In this document: positions 7,774 to 15,379 of the stretch, one piece after another
Position numbering within the stretch: the stretch's first letter is position 1
Layout of the letters: every line of letters starts with the position of its first letter
DNA from: JAFDED01 sp964611635
GTDB taxonomy: Bacteria; Desulfobacterota; JAFDED01
DNA: 22,290 nt
Direction: 5' to 3'
Assembly: GCA_964611635.1 (NCBI GenBank)
Contig: CAZTAS010000095.1
Span: 1-22,290 of the forward strand
The notes under the pieces: model-generated
What the model was told of the DNA's origin: nothing
Databases searched by the model: none
The model's input: the letters and a program-made list of their open reading frames with translations, nothing else
Program-made: the position numbers and the translations under genes

Positions 7774-7822
7774 TTTTACTTCCCCAGCCCTGGCGGAACA
7801 TGCCAAAGAGCAGCCATTACCC

Positions 7823-9223
7823 TTATTCCACCCGCTCCACCTGTATAAGATTCGTGGTACCAGGTTTCTCCAGCGGTGTGCCCGCAGTAATTACCACCAG
7901 ACCTTTCAACCTGGGCCTAGCAACTTCCGTGCAGGTCCTCACCATCTCATCCACGTTCCTCATGTAGGAAACCAGCAGAGGAGTTACCCCCCATGACAAC
8001 GCCAGCCTCCTCACAGTGCTTTCATTCGGGCTGATGGCCAAAATGGGCTGTTTCGGGCGGTGCTTGGCGACCCTCCTGGCTGTGCTGCCAGATTGGGTGG
8101 TCGTAATGATTGCCGAAGCATTTAGATCCCTGGCCACGCAGCAAGCGGCGTATCCAATGGCCTCATCCACCTTTGCACCCCAAGCATGCGTCCGCTCGAG
8201 AAAATCCTCGTGAGGAAAGATTTCCTCCGTGGCTTCCGCAATCTTTGCCATGAACCGCACGGCTTCCGCAGGATACCTGCCTACCGCCGTCTCCTCGGAA
8301 AGCATCACGGCATCGCTTCCATCAAGGATGGCGTTGGCCACATCCGTGGCTTCGGCGCGGGTAGGCCTGGGGCTATTAACCATGGAGCGCAACATCTGGG
8401 TGGCGGTGATGACAGGTTTCCCCAGAGCATTGGCCTTGCGGATCAACATCTTTTGCACCTGGGGGATCCGCTCCAGGGGGCTTTCCACTCCCAGATCGCC
8501 CCGGGCCACCATGATCCCATCCACTGCCTCCAGGATGGCGTCGATGTTCTTAAGGGCCTCATGCTTTTCGATTTTGGCAATGACCGGGACATCGGAGCCT
8601 TTTTCATGGATCACTTTTTTGGCCGAGTTAACATCCTGCGCATCTTTCACAAAAGAGAGGGCCACCATGTCAACGCCATAAGCGATGCCGAAGGAGAGAT
8701 CCTGAATGTCCTTATCGTTCAGCGCCGGGGCTTTAATGGTGGTGGTGGGAAGGTTGATCCCTTTGTGGGAACTCAGGGTGCCGCCAATTACCACCTCACA
8801 CACGATGTCGCTGCTATCTGTCTTGATAACTTTCAACTCAAGGGCACCATCTGCCAGAAGGAGGGTCTCCCCTATGCTGACCTCGCCGGGAAGGGGTGCA
8901 TACGAGACAGAGACCTCCCGGTCATTCCCGGGAACATCCCTGTTGGTGAGGATGAACCTTTTGCCCGGCTTCAAGACCACCTCTCCTTCAGCGATTTTCC
9001 CTATACGGATTTTGGGTCCGGCCAGGTCCTGAAGGATCGCCACGGGCTCCCCAAGCTCGCGGGAAAGCTCCCGAATGGTATCGATCTTTTTTTGGTGCTC
9101 ACTAATGGTCCCGTGAGAAAAGTTCAGCCGGGCCACGCTCATTCCGCTTTCGATCAAACTTCTCAGGGTTTCCGGGGATTCGCTGGCAGGCCCGATGGTA
9201 CAGACGATTTTGGTTCTGCGCAT
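7823..9223 (-). CDS. pyk: Pyruvate kinase
   Basis: Glycolytic enzyme of 466 aa converting phosphoenolpyruvate and ADP to pyruvate and ATP in the cytosol. The N-terminus has RRTKIVCTIGPAS and VARLNFSHG. A beta-barrel B domain is inserted at about 70-165. The catalytic signature IAKIEKHEALKNIDAI is followed by DGIMVARGDLGVE, then ITATQM and PRPTRAEATDVANAILDGSD, all typical. The C-terminal allosteric domain (about 345-466) is complete and contains ITTTQSGSTAR. The frame extends upstream to 9289, but the ATG at 9223 fits the family's N-terminus and has AAGGGG 9 nt upstream. It lies 81 bp after the non-catalytic M16 gene, so it probably shares the operon transcript or has its own promoter. Confidence 0.97.
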   Translation of the reverse strand: MRRTKIVCTIGPASESPETLRSLIESGMSVARLNFSHGTISEHQKKIDTIRELSRELGEPVAILQDLAGPKIRIGKIAEGEVVLKPGKRFILTNRDVPGNDREVSVSYAPLPGEVSIGETLLLADGALELKVIKTDSSDIVCEVVIGGTLSSHKGINLPTTTIKAPALNDKDIQDLSFGIAYGVDMVALSFVKDAQDVNSAKKVIHEKGSDVPVIAKIEKHEALKNIDAILEAVDGIMVARGDLGVESPLERIPQVQKMLIRKANALGKPVITATQMLRSMVNSPRPTRAEATDVANAILDGSDAVMLSEETAVGRYPAEAVRFMAKIAEATEEIFPHEDFLERTHAWGAKVDEAIGYAACCVARDLNASAIITTTQSGSTARRVAKHRPKQPILAISPNESTVRRLALSWGVTPLLVSYMRNVDEMVRTCTEVARPRLKGLVVITAGTPLEKPGTTNLIQVERVE

Positions 9224-9304
9224 TTTTGTTTTCCCCTTGATGTTTTTTGGGATCAGCCCGGAAACAGGACGAACCGCTCGATCCCACATTACGGGATCTC
9301 TGGC

Positions 9305-10651
9305 TTATTTCAGCCCTTTCAAATTGGCCTTTTTCTGATCCGCAACAACCACCAGAACATAATTATCAGGATCGAGATATAGGTTGGCTACACGCAGCAC
9401 GTCCTCGGCTGACACCTTGTGGATGATAGAGGGATATCGTTCCATGTATTCCAATCCCAGGCCGTAGAACTCTATCAGGCTCAAAAAAGCGGCTAACTTT
9501 GTGTTGCTGTCCAATCGCAGAGGAAAGCTCCCTGTCAAATAGCGCTTCGCTCCATCCAGTTCCTTATAGGAAACGGGAGCCCGGCGAATTTTTTGAATCT
9601 CCCCTAGCACAAGTTGAACGGCTTCTCCGGCCGATTCATTCTTTGTCTGGAGCGCGACCTGGAAGCCCCCTGAATACTTACGAGCATTCACAACGCTTTG
9701 AACGGAGTAAGCCAATCCCCTCCTGGTCCGGATCTCTGCCATAAGCCGCGATGCAAATCCACCACCTCCCAGGATGTAGTTCATGAGCAACATGGGATAA
9801 TAATCCAGATTGGAGCGCTGGATACCCTGCATTCCCATAACAATATTGGCCTGAGAGATTGGCATATCTTTAAGGATGATTTTTCTCGAATCAGGAAACT
9901 CGGCGGTGGATTTTTTTGAGGAGACGGGGGCCGATTTCCATTGCTTCAGGTGTCTTTTCAAAAAGTTCTGAAACACTACGAGATCAAAATCTCCCGCGGC
10001 CACCAGAATGGCATTGTTCGGTCGATAATATGTTCGATAATGGTTAACAACGTCCCCTCGATTAATTAGGGGAAGGGATTTTTCCTTTCCCTCAGGGGGG
10101 TGCCCATAAGGGGTATTGCCAAAAAGGGCTTCCAGAAATGTTCGCTGGGCCACCTCGCCGGGATCGTCTTTTTCCGCCTGGATGGCCGCTTGAATCTCAC
10201 TCTTTTTTTTCTCCACCTCTTCTTCCGGGAATGCCGGGTGGAGCAAGATGTCGCTGAATAAAAGAATCCCACGGTTCAGGTCCTTCTTGAGCAACTTCAG
10301 AGAGAAGGTTGAAAAGTCCTCAGTACAGTCAGTTTTCAGCAAAGCTCCCAAGAAGTCAAGCGCTTCGTTGATCTTCACCGCCGTATGAGTACTCGTCCCT
10401 GAGGCCAGCAAGGATGCGGTTAGATTGGCTAATCCCTCCTTTCCCTGAGGGTCAAGGCGGGAACCACCTTTGATCAGCAAGAGCAGGTAGATCATTGGAA
10501 GATGTCTCTGTTCTGAGGCAATGAAGGTGAGGCCATTCTCCCATTGAAACCTCCGCACAGCAGGGATGCCGGATGCTTGGGAGATTCCGGACATAATGAT
10601 AAGGAGCAAGCAGCCAGCGATCAATCCAGTTTTTCTTTTTTGGGTCATCAT
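9305..10651 (-). CDS. M16 family peptidase, non-catalytic partner subunit
   Basis: Exported M16-family protein of 448 aa. An N-terminal signal peptide (hydrophobic 9-22, likely cleavage after QASG region) predicts a periplasmic location. The zinc motif HxxEH is degenerate: the expected position reads GLANLTASLLASGT (residues 73-86), so this subunit should not bind zinc. It keeps the second-half signature GGGGFASRLMAEIRTRRGLAYSV with the Arg/Tyr pair (about Arg308 and Tyr315) found in M16B non-catalytic subunits. In such two-gene pairs one protein carries HxxEH and the other the Arg/Tyr motif, and both form the closed chamber. The start is ATG 10651, with AAGGAGG 5 nt upstream; a second ATG follows immediately. 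It begins 12 bp after the catalytic subunit's stop. Confidence 0.9.
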   Translation of the reverse strand: MMTQKRKTGLIAGCLLLIIMSGISQASGIPAVRRFQWENGLTFIASEQRHLPMIYLLLLIKGGSRLDPQGKEGLANLTASLLASGTSTHTAVKINEALDFLGALLKTDCTEDFSTFSLKLLKKDLNRGILLFSDILLHPAFPEEEVEKKKSEIQAAIQAEKDDPGEVAQRTFLEALFGNTPYGHPPEGKEKSLPLINRGDVVNHYRTYYRPNNAILVAAGDFDLVVFQNFLKRHLKQWKSAPVSSKKSTAEFPDSRKIILKDMPISQANIVMGMQGIQRSNLDYYPMLLMNYILGGGGFASRLMAEIRTRRGLAYSVQSVVNARKYSGGFQVALQTKNESAGEAVQLVLGEIQKIRRAPVSYKELDGAKRYLTGSFPLRLDSNTKLAAFLSLIEFYGLGLEYMERYPSIIHKVSAEDVLRVANLYLDPDNYVLVVVADQKKANLKGLK

Positions 10652-10663
10652 GACCGCCTCCTT

Positions 10664-12130
10664 CTACCGACATTTAGTAGTTTTGGAAAGCGAGGGTGAT
10701 TTCTCCAGAGGCACTAACTTTTCAGTTTTTTCTGGAACCAAAATGCCTATTGTGCGGTTTTCCCTTCGAAAATATTTCCTTGCAACCCTCTGGATGTCCT
10801 GTGAGCTGACCTTTCGAATTCCTGGTAGATACTGATTCAATAGTCTCCATCCTCCAGATATCTCGTAACGGGCCAAAAGCATGGCCTGGTAAAAGAGAGA
10901 ATCCTGCCCGAAGATAATAGAGGCCTCCAACTGGTTCTTAGCCTTCTGGAGCTCTGGGCCTTCAGCCAGCTCCCGTTTGAACCTATCCAGCTCCTGCTGC
11001 TCTATGGTTTTCTGAGCCTGATCGAAGGTCTTGCCAGGCAGAAGCTGGGTAAAAACGGAGAAGAGCCCAGGATCATGGGAAAGGAGGGGGTAGTCCGCAT
11101 CCACTTCCAGAGCGAGAGGATTGTTGCTGACCATGGCGCGGTAGAGGCGTGAGCTTTTGCCGGTCGAAAGGATGGCGGCCAGCACTTCAAGGGCGAAGCT
11201 GTCGGGATGAATCAGGTTGGGCACGTGATACAGAAAAATGCACGCGGGCAAACGGGCCGGTTTCCTCACTGTAACACGGCACTCACTCATCTGGGGCGCG
11301 ATCTGGGCCCTGACGGCGGGAGGATTTGGCCCCCTGGGAATCGAGCCGAAGTATCTCTCGATCTCAGCAAAAAGGGCTTCGGTCTGAAAATCACCCGCTA
11401 CCACCAGGAATGCATTGTTGGGAACATAATATGTTTTATAATATTTTTGTATATCATCCAGCGTTAATTGGGCAATATCCGACATCCATCCTATAATGGG
11501 CCACTGGTAAGGATGAGACCTATAGGCCAGGGCAATGGCCTCCTCCATCAGGATCGCCAGAGCTTGATCCTCGGTGCGGAGACGCCGTTCCTCCATGACC
11601 ACCATCTTTTCTGTTCGAAAGTCTTCATCTCGCAAAGCCAGGTTGGCCATTCGATCGCTCTCCAATTCCATGGCAATGGATATCCGATCCGCGCTTAGTG
11701 TCTCAAAATAGGCGGTATAATCCTTGGAGGTGAAGGCGTTGATATTCCCCCCAGCTTCCTGGATGATTCGGGAGATTTCCTCAGGCCCAACCTTCTGAGT
11801 GCCTTTAAACATCATGTGCTCAAGCAGATGAGAAAGGCCAGCTTTCCCCAGCTCCTCATTCCTGGATCCCACACGGTACCATACCTGAAAGGTAATAACA
11901 GGAGCCTTGTGATTTTCTATAAGAATAGCCTTTAACCCGTTATCCAAAATCTTTTCCATTACTTGGAGATCAATACCTGCAATAGAAGAAAGGGGAAAAA
12001 GGATAATGAGCAGCGTGATCGCTAGGTTCCACCAAGAATTCCAAAATTTTATGTTAAACTCCGGCTTCCTACGGGAGCCTCTGTAATGAAGATATGCTCC
12101 AAGCCTTTTTGCACCGCGTTTGTCTTTCAT
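10664..12130 (-). CDS. M16 family zinc peptidase, catalytic subunit
   Basis: Predicted zinc metalloprotease of 488 aa of the M16B (processing-peptidase/PqqL-like) family. The inverted zinc motif is AGLSHLLEHMMFKGT with His101, Glu104 and His105, and the distal ligand Glu lies in MEERR about 76 residues later. AGGNINAFTSKDYT follows the usual substrate-side strand. The N-terminus is basic and long, then a hydrophobic stretch (about 35-52) ends in SSIAG, consistent with a signal peptide or anchor. Two starts are possible: ATG 12163 (499 aa) without a clear Shine-Dalgarno, and ATG 12130 with GAGGA 10 nt upstream, which I prefer. First gene of the operon with its non-catalytic partner, pyk and the AtpI-like gene. 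It probably degrades or processes peptides in the periplasm. Confidence 0.9.
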   Translation of the reverse strand: MKDKRGAKRLGAYLHYRGSRRKPEFNIKFWNSWWNLAITLLIILFPLSSIAGIDLQVMEKILDNGLKAILIENHKAPVITFQVWYRVGSRNEELGKAGLSHLLEHMMFKGTQKVGPEEISRIIQEAGGNINAFTSKDYTAYFETLSADRISIAMELESDRMANLALRDEDFRTEKMVVMEERRLRTEDQALAILMEEAIALAYRSHPYQWPIIGWMSDIAQLTLDDIQKYYKTYYVPNNAFLVVAGDFQTEALFAEIERYFGSIPRGPNPPAVRAQIAPQMSECRVTVRKPARLPACIFLYHVPNLIHPDSFALEVLAAILSTGKSSRLYRAMVSNNPLALEVDADYPLLSHDPGLFSVFTQLLPGKTFDQAQKTIEQQELDRFKRELAEGPELQKAKNQLEASIIFGQDSLFYQAMLLARYEISGGWRLLNQYLPGIRKVSSQDIQRVARKYFRRENRTIGILVPEKTEKLVPLEKSPSLSKTTKCR

Positions 12131-12192
12131 TATCTTTATTTCCTCATTGGATAGCACGCCCATGGCTACCCGTGTGTCCAGGTGACGTCAGT

Positions 12193-12215
12193 ATTATATG
12201 GCCAGGCCATATTAT
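12193..12215. repeat. Near-perfect 23-bp palindrome, candidate operator
   Basis: The arms ATTATATGGCC (12193-12203) and GGCCATATTAT (12205-12215) flank one central A and pair at 10 of 11 positions. The element covers exactly the -10 box and the 17-bp spacer of the minus-strand promoter, where a dimeric repressor or a MerR-like activator would act. A smaller inverted repeat CAGTTC/GAACTG (12220-12237) lies just upstream. Confidence 0.55.
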
Positions 12216-12221
12216 TTTCCA
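12193..12221 (-). promoter_or_regulatory. Candidate sigma-70 promoter of the M16-pyk operon
   Basis: On the minus strand TGGAAA (12221-12216) and a perfect TATAAT (12198-12193) are separated by 17 bp. Transcription would begin near 12186, leaving a leader of about 23 nt to ATG 12163 or 56 nt to ATG 12130. The spacer and -10 box are occupied by a palindrome, listed separately. Confidence 0.55.
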
Positions 12222-12407
12222 GTTCAAAAAGGAACTGCGAAAAACCCAAATTATTTTTTTGCAATTATCAGTCGAATTGCGGTGTATTTAATCGCACTTA
12301 GCAATCCTTTCTTTCCTTCTGAATCTATAAATAAACAGAGAATCTCAGGCAACGGCTTCCCGAATCATTCTTAAATTTATTACAATTTTAAATAATTTTC
12401 TTTTATG

Positions 12408-12437
12408 TTGACAAGGTAAAATTTTTATGGTTAATAA
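12408..12437 (+). promoter_or_regulatory. Candidate promoter for the DksA/TraR-family gene
   Basis: A perfect TTGACA (12408-12413) is followed after 18 bp by a weak TAATAA (12432-12437), about 95 bp before the start codon, in very AT-rich DNA. The -10 box matches poorly, so the position is tentative. Confidence 0.35.
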
Positions 12438-12532
12438 ACATTCTCTTTTAAAGGCAGAATGAATTGTCGAATAAGTACTACTTGTGCTGAGCATAGTTGC
12501 CGTTTATAATGGGAATAAAGGGGTGAAGAAGC

Positions 12533-12943
12533 ATGTTACAGGAAATAAAGGATAAGCTCCTGGAGATGAGAAGGCAAATATTGGATGAGATCGCCGAGAC
12601 TCTCAAACAGGAGGCCGATCCAGGAAAATCAGATATTGGCGATATCTTCGATCTTGCAGGAACAGAGCGGGATCGGGAACTGGGATTGCTTCTTTCAAAT
12701 CGGGATCGGGCAAAGCTTAAAGCCATTGACGTTGCATTGGAGCGAATAGAAGACGGCACCTATGGAATCTGCGAGGAATGTGAGAAGAAGATCCGCCTGG
12801 AAAGATTGAAAGTGATGCCTTTCGCCCGATACTGCGTTAACTGCCAGTCTAAAATGGAAAAAGAAGACTCATTGCGAAGAATTAGCAGCGATAGTAATAT
12901 CTATCGGAAGCTGGCATCCACAGAGTTCGATGAAGAACTCTGA
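12533..12943 (+). CDS. DksA/TraR family zinc-finger regulator
   Basis: Predicted RNA-polymerase-binding regulator of 136 aa. DksA-type proteins insert a coiled coil into the secondary channel and modulate promoters with ppGpp. The N-terminal half (about 1-72) is helical and coiled-coil-like, and the tip region carries DIFDLA (Asp37, Asp40, Ala42), matching the DxxDxA motif needed for DksA activity. The zinc finger is of C4 type: CEEC (Cys80, Cys83) and CVNC (Cys101, Cys104). The acidic C-terminus follows. ATG 12533 has AAGGGG about 9 nt upstream. It is transcribed alone, divergently from the M16 operon. Whether it is the main DksA or a secondary paralogue cannot be told. Confidence 0.9.
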   Translation: MLQEIKDKLLEMRRQILDEIAETLKQEADPGKSDIGDIFDLAGTERDRELGLLLSNRDRAKLKAIDVALERIEDGTYGICEECEKKIRLERLKVMPFARYCVNCQSKMEKEDSLRRISSDSNIYRKLASTEFDEEL

Positions 12944-13170
12944 TATTTTCTTATTCAGGCAACAATATTACCACCTGAGTTAAAGGCTTTTACTTATAAA
13001 CCGCAAATGTGCTCGAGGATTGATCGCTGAAACGAATTTTCATGTGCTGGCTTTATACTGGTTCCTTGGCGAAAGCATCCTCATAGGTAAAAAACAAATA
13101 GCCAATTCCTTTTTCATTGGCAGATGATCAAGAGCCTGGAATGTAGATGTGAGTGAAGCTGCTGCTGTGC

Positions 13171-13389
13171 CTAATTATTAACCAGGATATGAATGTGGCC
13201 TAATTGAGGCCGTATTTCTTTTACCATATGAGACGCAGCTTGAATCTTATCTGCCATTTCCTCAGCAGCATCTCGATCTATGTCATCAATGGCTACTGCA
13301 GCCTCCTCGATTCCAAAAGCCCAAGAAATGGCCGCGCCGATGTTATCCCCCACTCCCGTCACCAGCACCACTTTTCCCTTAAACCGCAT
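13171..13389 (-). pseudogene. Truncated short-chain dehydrogenase remnant
   Basis: A 72-codon frame that starts like an SDR: MRFKGKVVLVTGVGDNIGAA holds the nucleotide-binding TGxxxxIG, and the frame ends at HILVNN just where the NNAG motif should continue. The stretch between KIQAAS and HMVKEI lacks the usual 20 or so residues of strands 3-4, so there is also an internal deletion. The catalytic Ser-Tyr-Lys half is absent; downstream DNA shows no SDR sequence in any frame. The start ATG still has AGAAAGG 6 nt upstream, and the fragment follows the DppC-type permease by 33 bp, so it was once the operon's next gene. It is similar in design to the intact SDR at 17062-17838. Confidence 0.75.
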
Positions 13390-13422
13390 GTTTGACCTTT
13401 CTTCTTTCCAAATATATTGAAG

Positions 13423-14325
13423 CTACCGACTCACAAGTGTAGGATCAAGAGAAATCCGAATTCCTTCACCCACCATGCTAAAAGCAACCACCGTGATAAA
13501 TATGCACAAGCCCGGCAAAACAACCAATAAAGGTGCATTCCAGATATATGTCTGCGCGTCCATAAGCATGTTGCCCCAGCTCGGTGTGGGGGGCTGAACT
13601 CCAAGGCCAAGAAAACTCAGGGCCGCCTCGGCCATGATGGCTCGGGCTACCCCAAAGCTGGCGGCCACCATCACCGAGGGCAACACATTGGGAAGCACGT
13701 GCCGTACTAAAATCATATAGTGAGGAGAACCCAGGGCCACTGAAGCTGTGACGAAATCGAATTCCCGATATTTCAGTGTATCACCTCTCACAATTCGCGC
13801 AACCCGCATCCAGTTGGTGAATCCTAATACTAACAGTACATTTATGAAGCTTGGCCCGATAACGGTTAAAATGGTAATCCATAAAAAATACAATGGAATG
13901 GACATCACAGCATCGGTGAATCGCATGAGGATGTTATCAATCAACGATCCATAATACCCCGACACTGCTCCTATGATAGTTCCCAAAATAACTGCGATGG
14001 ACATGGCCAGCGTTCCAACCATCAATGAAGTGCGCGTGCCAAAGATCAGTCGGCTCAGTACATCCCGGCCGGCCTCGTCAGTGCCTAAAAGATGATGAAT
14101 GGATGGTGAGGAGAACATATTGAGAATATCCACTTTAATAGGAGAGTAAGGGGCAATGGAAGGTGAAAAGACAGCGATAAAAGTCAGTATCGAAAGAAGA
14201 GAAAGGCCGCTAATGGCCCTTCGGCTTTTTCGTACTCTCGCCCACGCGCTGCGATATCTTAAGGCATGCGTAGAAACTATCTGATTTTGGCCTTTTGATG
14301 CATATTGTGTTTTTGAATCTGTCAA
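13423..14325 (-). CDS. ABC transporter permease, DppC/OppC type
   Basis: Inner-membrane permease of 300 aa for a peptide- or nickel-type ABC importer. An OppC-like N-terminal segment with the first membrane helix (about 39-58) precedes HHLLGTDEAGRDVLSRLIFGTR, typical of DppC. Five further helices follow. The EAA-loop that docks the ATPase is ALGSPHYMILVRHVLPNV, and the hallmark AALSFLGLGVQPPTPSWGNML is present. The only usable start between the upstream stop and the conserved region is TTG 14325; the Shine-Dalgarno is weak (GAGAG). It begins 10 bp after the DppB-type gene. No ATPase gene follows, only the SDR remnant. Confidence 0.92.
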   Translation of the reverse strand: MTDSKTQYASKGQNQIVSTHALRYRSAWARVRKSRRAISGLSLLSILTFIAVFSPSIAPYSPIKVDILNMFSSPSIHHLLGTDEAGRDVLSRLIFGTRTSLMVGTLAMSIAVILGTIIGAVSGYYGSLIDNILMRFTDAVMSIPLYFLWITILTVIGPSFINVLLVLGFTNWMRVARIVRGDTLKYREFDFVTASVALGSPHYMILVRHVLPNVLPSVMVAASFGVARAIMAEAALSFLGLGVQPPTPSWGNMLMDAQTYIWNAPLLVVLPGLCIFITVVAFSMVGEGIRISLDPTLVSR

Positions 14326-14335
14326 TGGTTAACTC

Positions 14336-15295
14336 TCATGCAGTTTTTTTCGTCAACCGGATTCTTGGATCAAAAAGAGGATACAGCAAATCTACTAGGA
14401 GATTTGAAAGAATAACCACCACAGATACCACGATGGTGATCCCCATAACCAATGGGTAGTCTCTGCTCAATGCACTGGTGATGGCCAGGCGGCCCATCCC
14501 CGGCCAAGCGAAAATGAATTCGGTTATGGCAGCACCCCCAATCAATCGAGGCAATGACAAGCCAATAACACTGATGTTGGTTACCATGGCATTCTTCAGC
14601 GCGTGTTTATAAATGACCATAGCCTCTCCTAACCCTTTGCTGCGGGCAGTCCGGACATAGTCCTGCCGTAATACCTCCAGCATGCTGGAGCGGGCGTAAC
14701 GGATTAGCTCCGCCGTATTGGAGAGCCCAAGGACTATTGTGGGCATGATAAGATGCAGAAAACGATCCAGCAGATTCAACTCTTTCCCAACCGAATACAT
14801 ACCAGCGGAGGGCAACCATCCTAATTGAACGGAAAAGAGAAGGATGAGCATCAGCCCGAACCAAAACACGGGCATGGATACACCGAAGAACGAAAAGAAG
14901 CTGGCTATGGAATCCAAGGCGGTACCCTGTCGAAGTGCCGAAGCGCTCCCTATAGGTAATGAAATAACCACGGAGAAGAGCAATGCGGATAAGCCCAGAA
15001 TGGCCGTAGCGGGCACTCTCTCGAGAATGACCAGCAGCACAGAGCGGGCCGAGACGAACGATATCCCTAGATTACCGTGCATAACGTTGTTCATCCAACG
15101 GTAATACTGGACATGGAGTGCATCATCCAGTCCCAGGCTTTTCCGAATTTCAATGATTTGCTCTTTAGATAGCTCGTCAGACATAAGGATCGATGGTCCG
15201 CCTGGCGCAATATGGATTATCAAAAACACAGCCGTGCAAACAATAAAAAGAACTATTAAAGCATTAGCTAGGCGACGCACAAGATAAGTAAGCAT
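14336..15295 (-). CDS. ABC transporter permease, DppB/OppB type
   Basis: Inner-membrane permease of 319 aa that pairs with the downstream DppC-type protein. It begins MLTYLVRRLANALIVLFIV, the standard N-terminus of this family, has a periplasmic region with the GLDDALHVQYYRWMNNVMHGNLGISF block, and then five helices. The EAA-type loop is ARSKGLGEAMVIYKHALKNA, and the protein ends with LLYPLFDPRIRL, as is common in DppB/OppB. ATG 15295 has AAGGA 5 nt upstream. The gene lies 84 bp downstream of the binding-protein gene. Substrate class (peptides, opines, glutathione or other amides) cannot be fixed from the permease. Confidence 0.94.
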   Translation of the reverse strand: MLTYLVRRLANALIVLFIVCTAVFLIIHIAPGGPSILMSDELSKEQIIEIRKSLGLDDALHVQYYRWMNNVMHGNLGISFVSARSVLLVILERVPATAILGLSALLFSVVISLPIGSASALRQGTALDSIASFFSFFGVSMPVFWFGLMLILLFSVQLGWLPSAGMYSVGKELNLLDRFLHLIMPTIVLGLSNTAELIRYARSSMLEVLRQDYVRTARSKGLGEAMVIYKHALKNAMVTNISVIGLSLPRLIGGAAITEFIFAWPGMGRLAITSALSRDYPLVMGITIVVSVVVILSNLLVDLLYPLFDPRIRLTKKTA

Positions 15296-15379
15296 AGATG
15301 TCCTTCTGATAATGGAGAGGATGAAACTATGGCTCGATTCGAAAAGCCAAAGGTCATCCTCTCATTAATATGTGATAGT

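Noticed and set aside
8186..9382. Plus-strand frame of 398 codons
   Set aside because: It lies antisense to pyruvate kinase, whose motifs are unmistakable, and its translation shows no family features.
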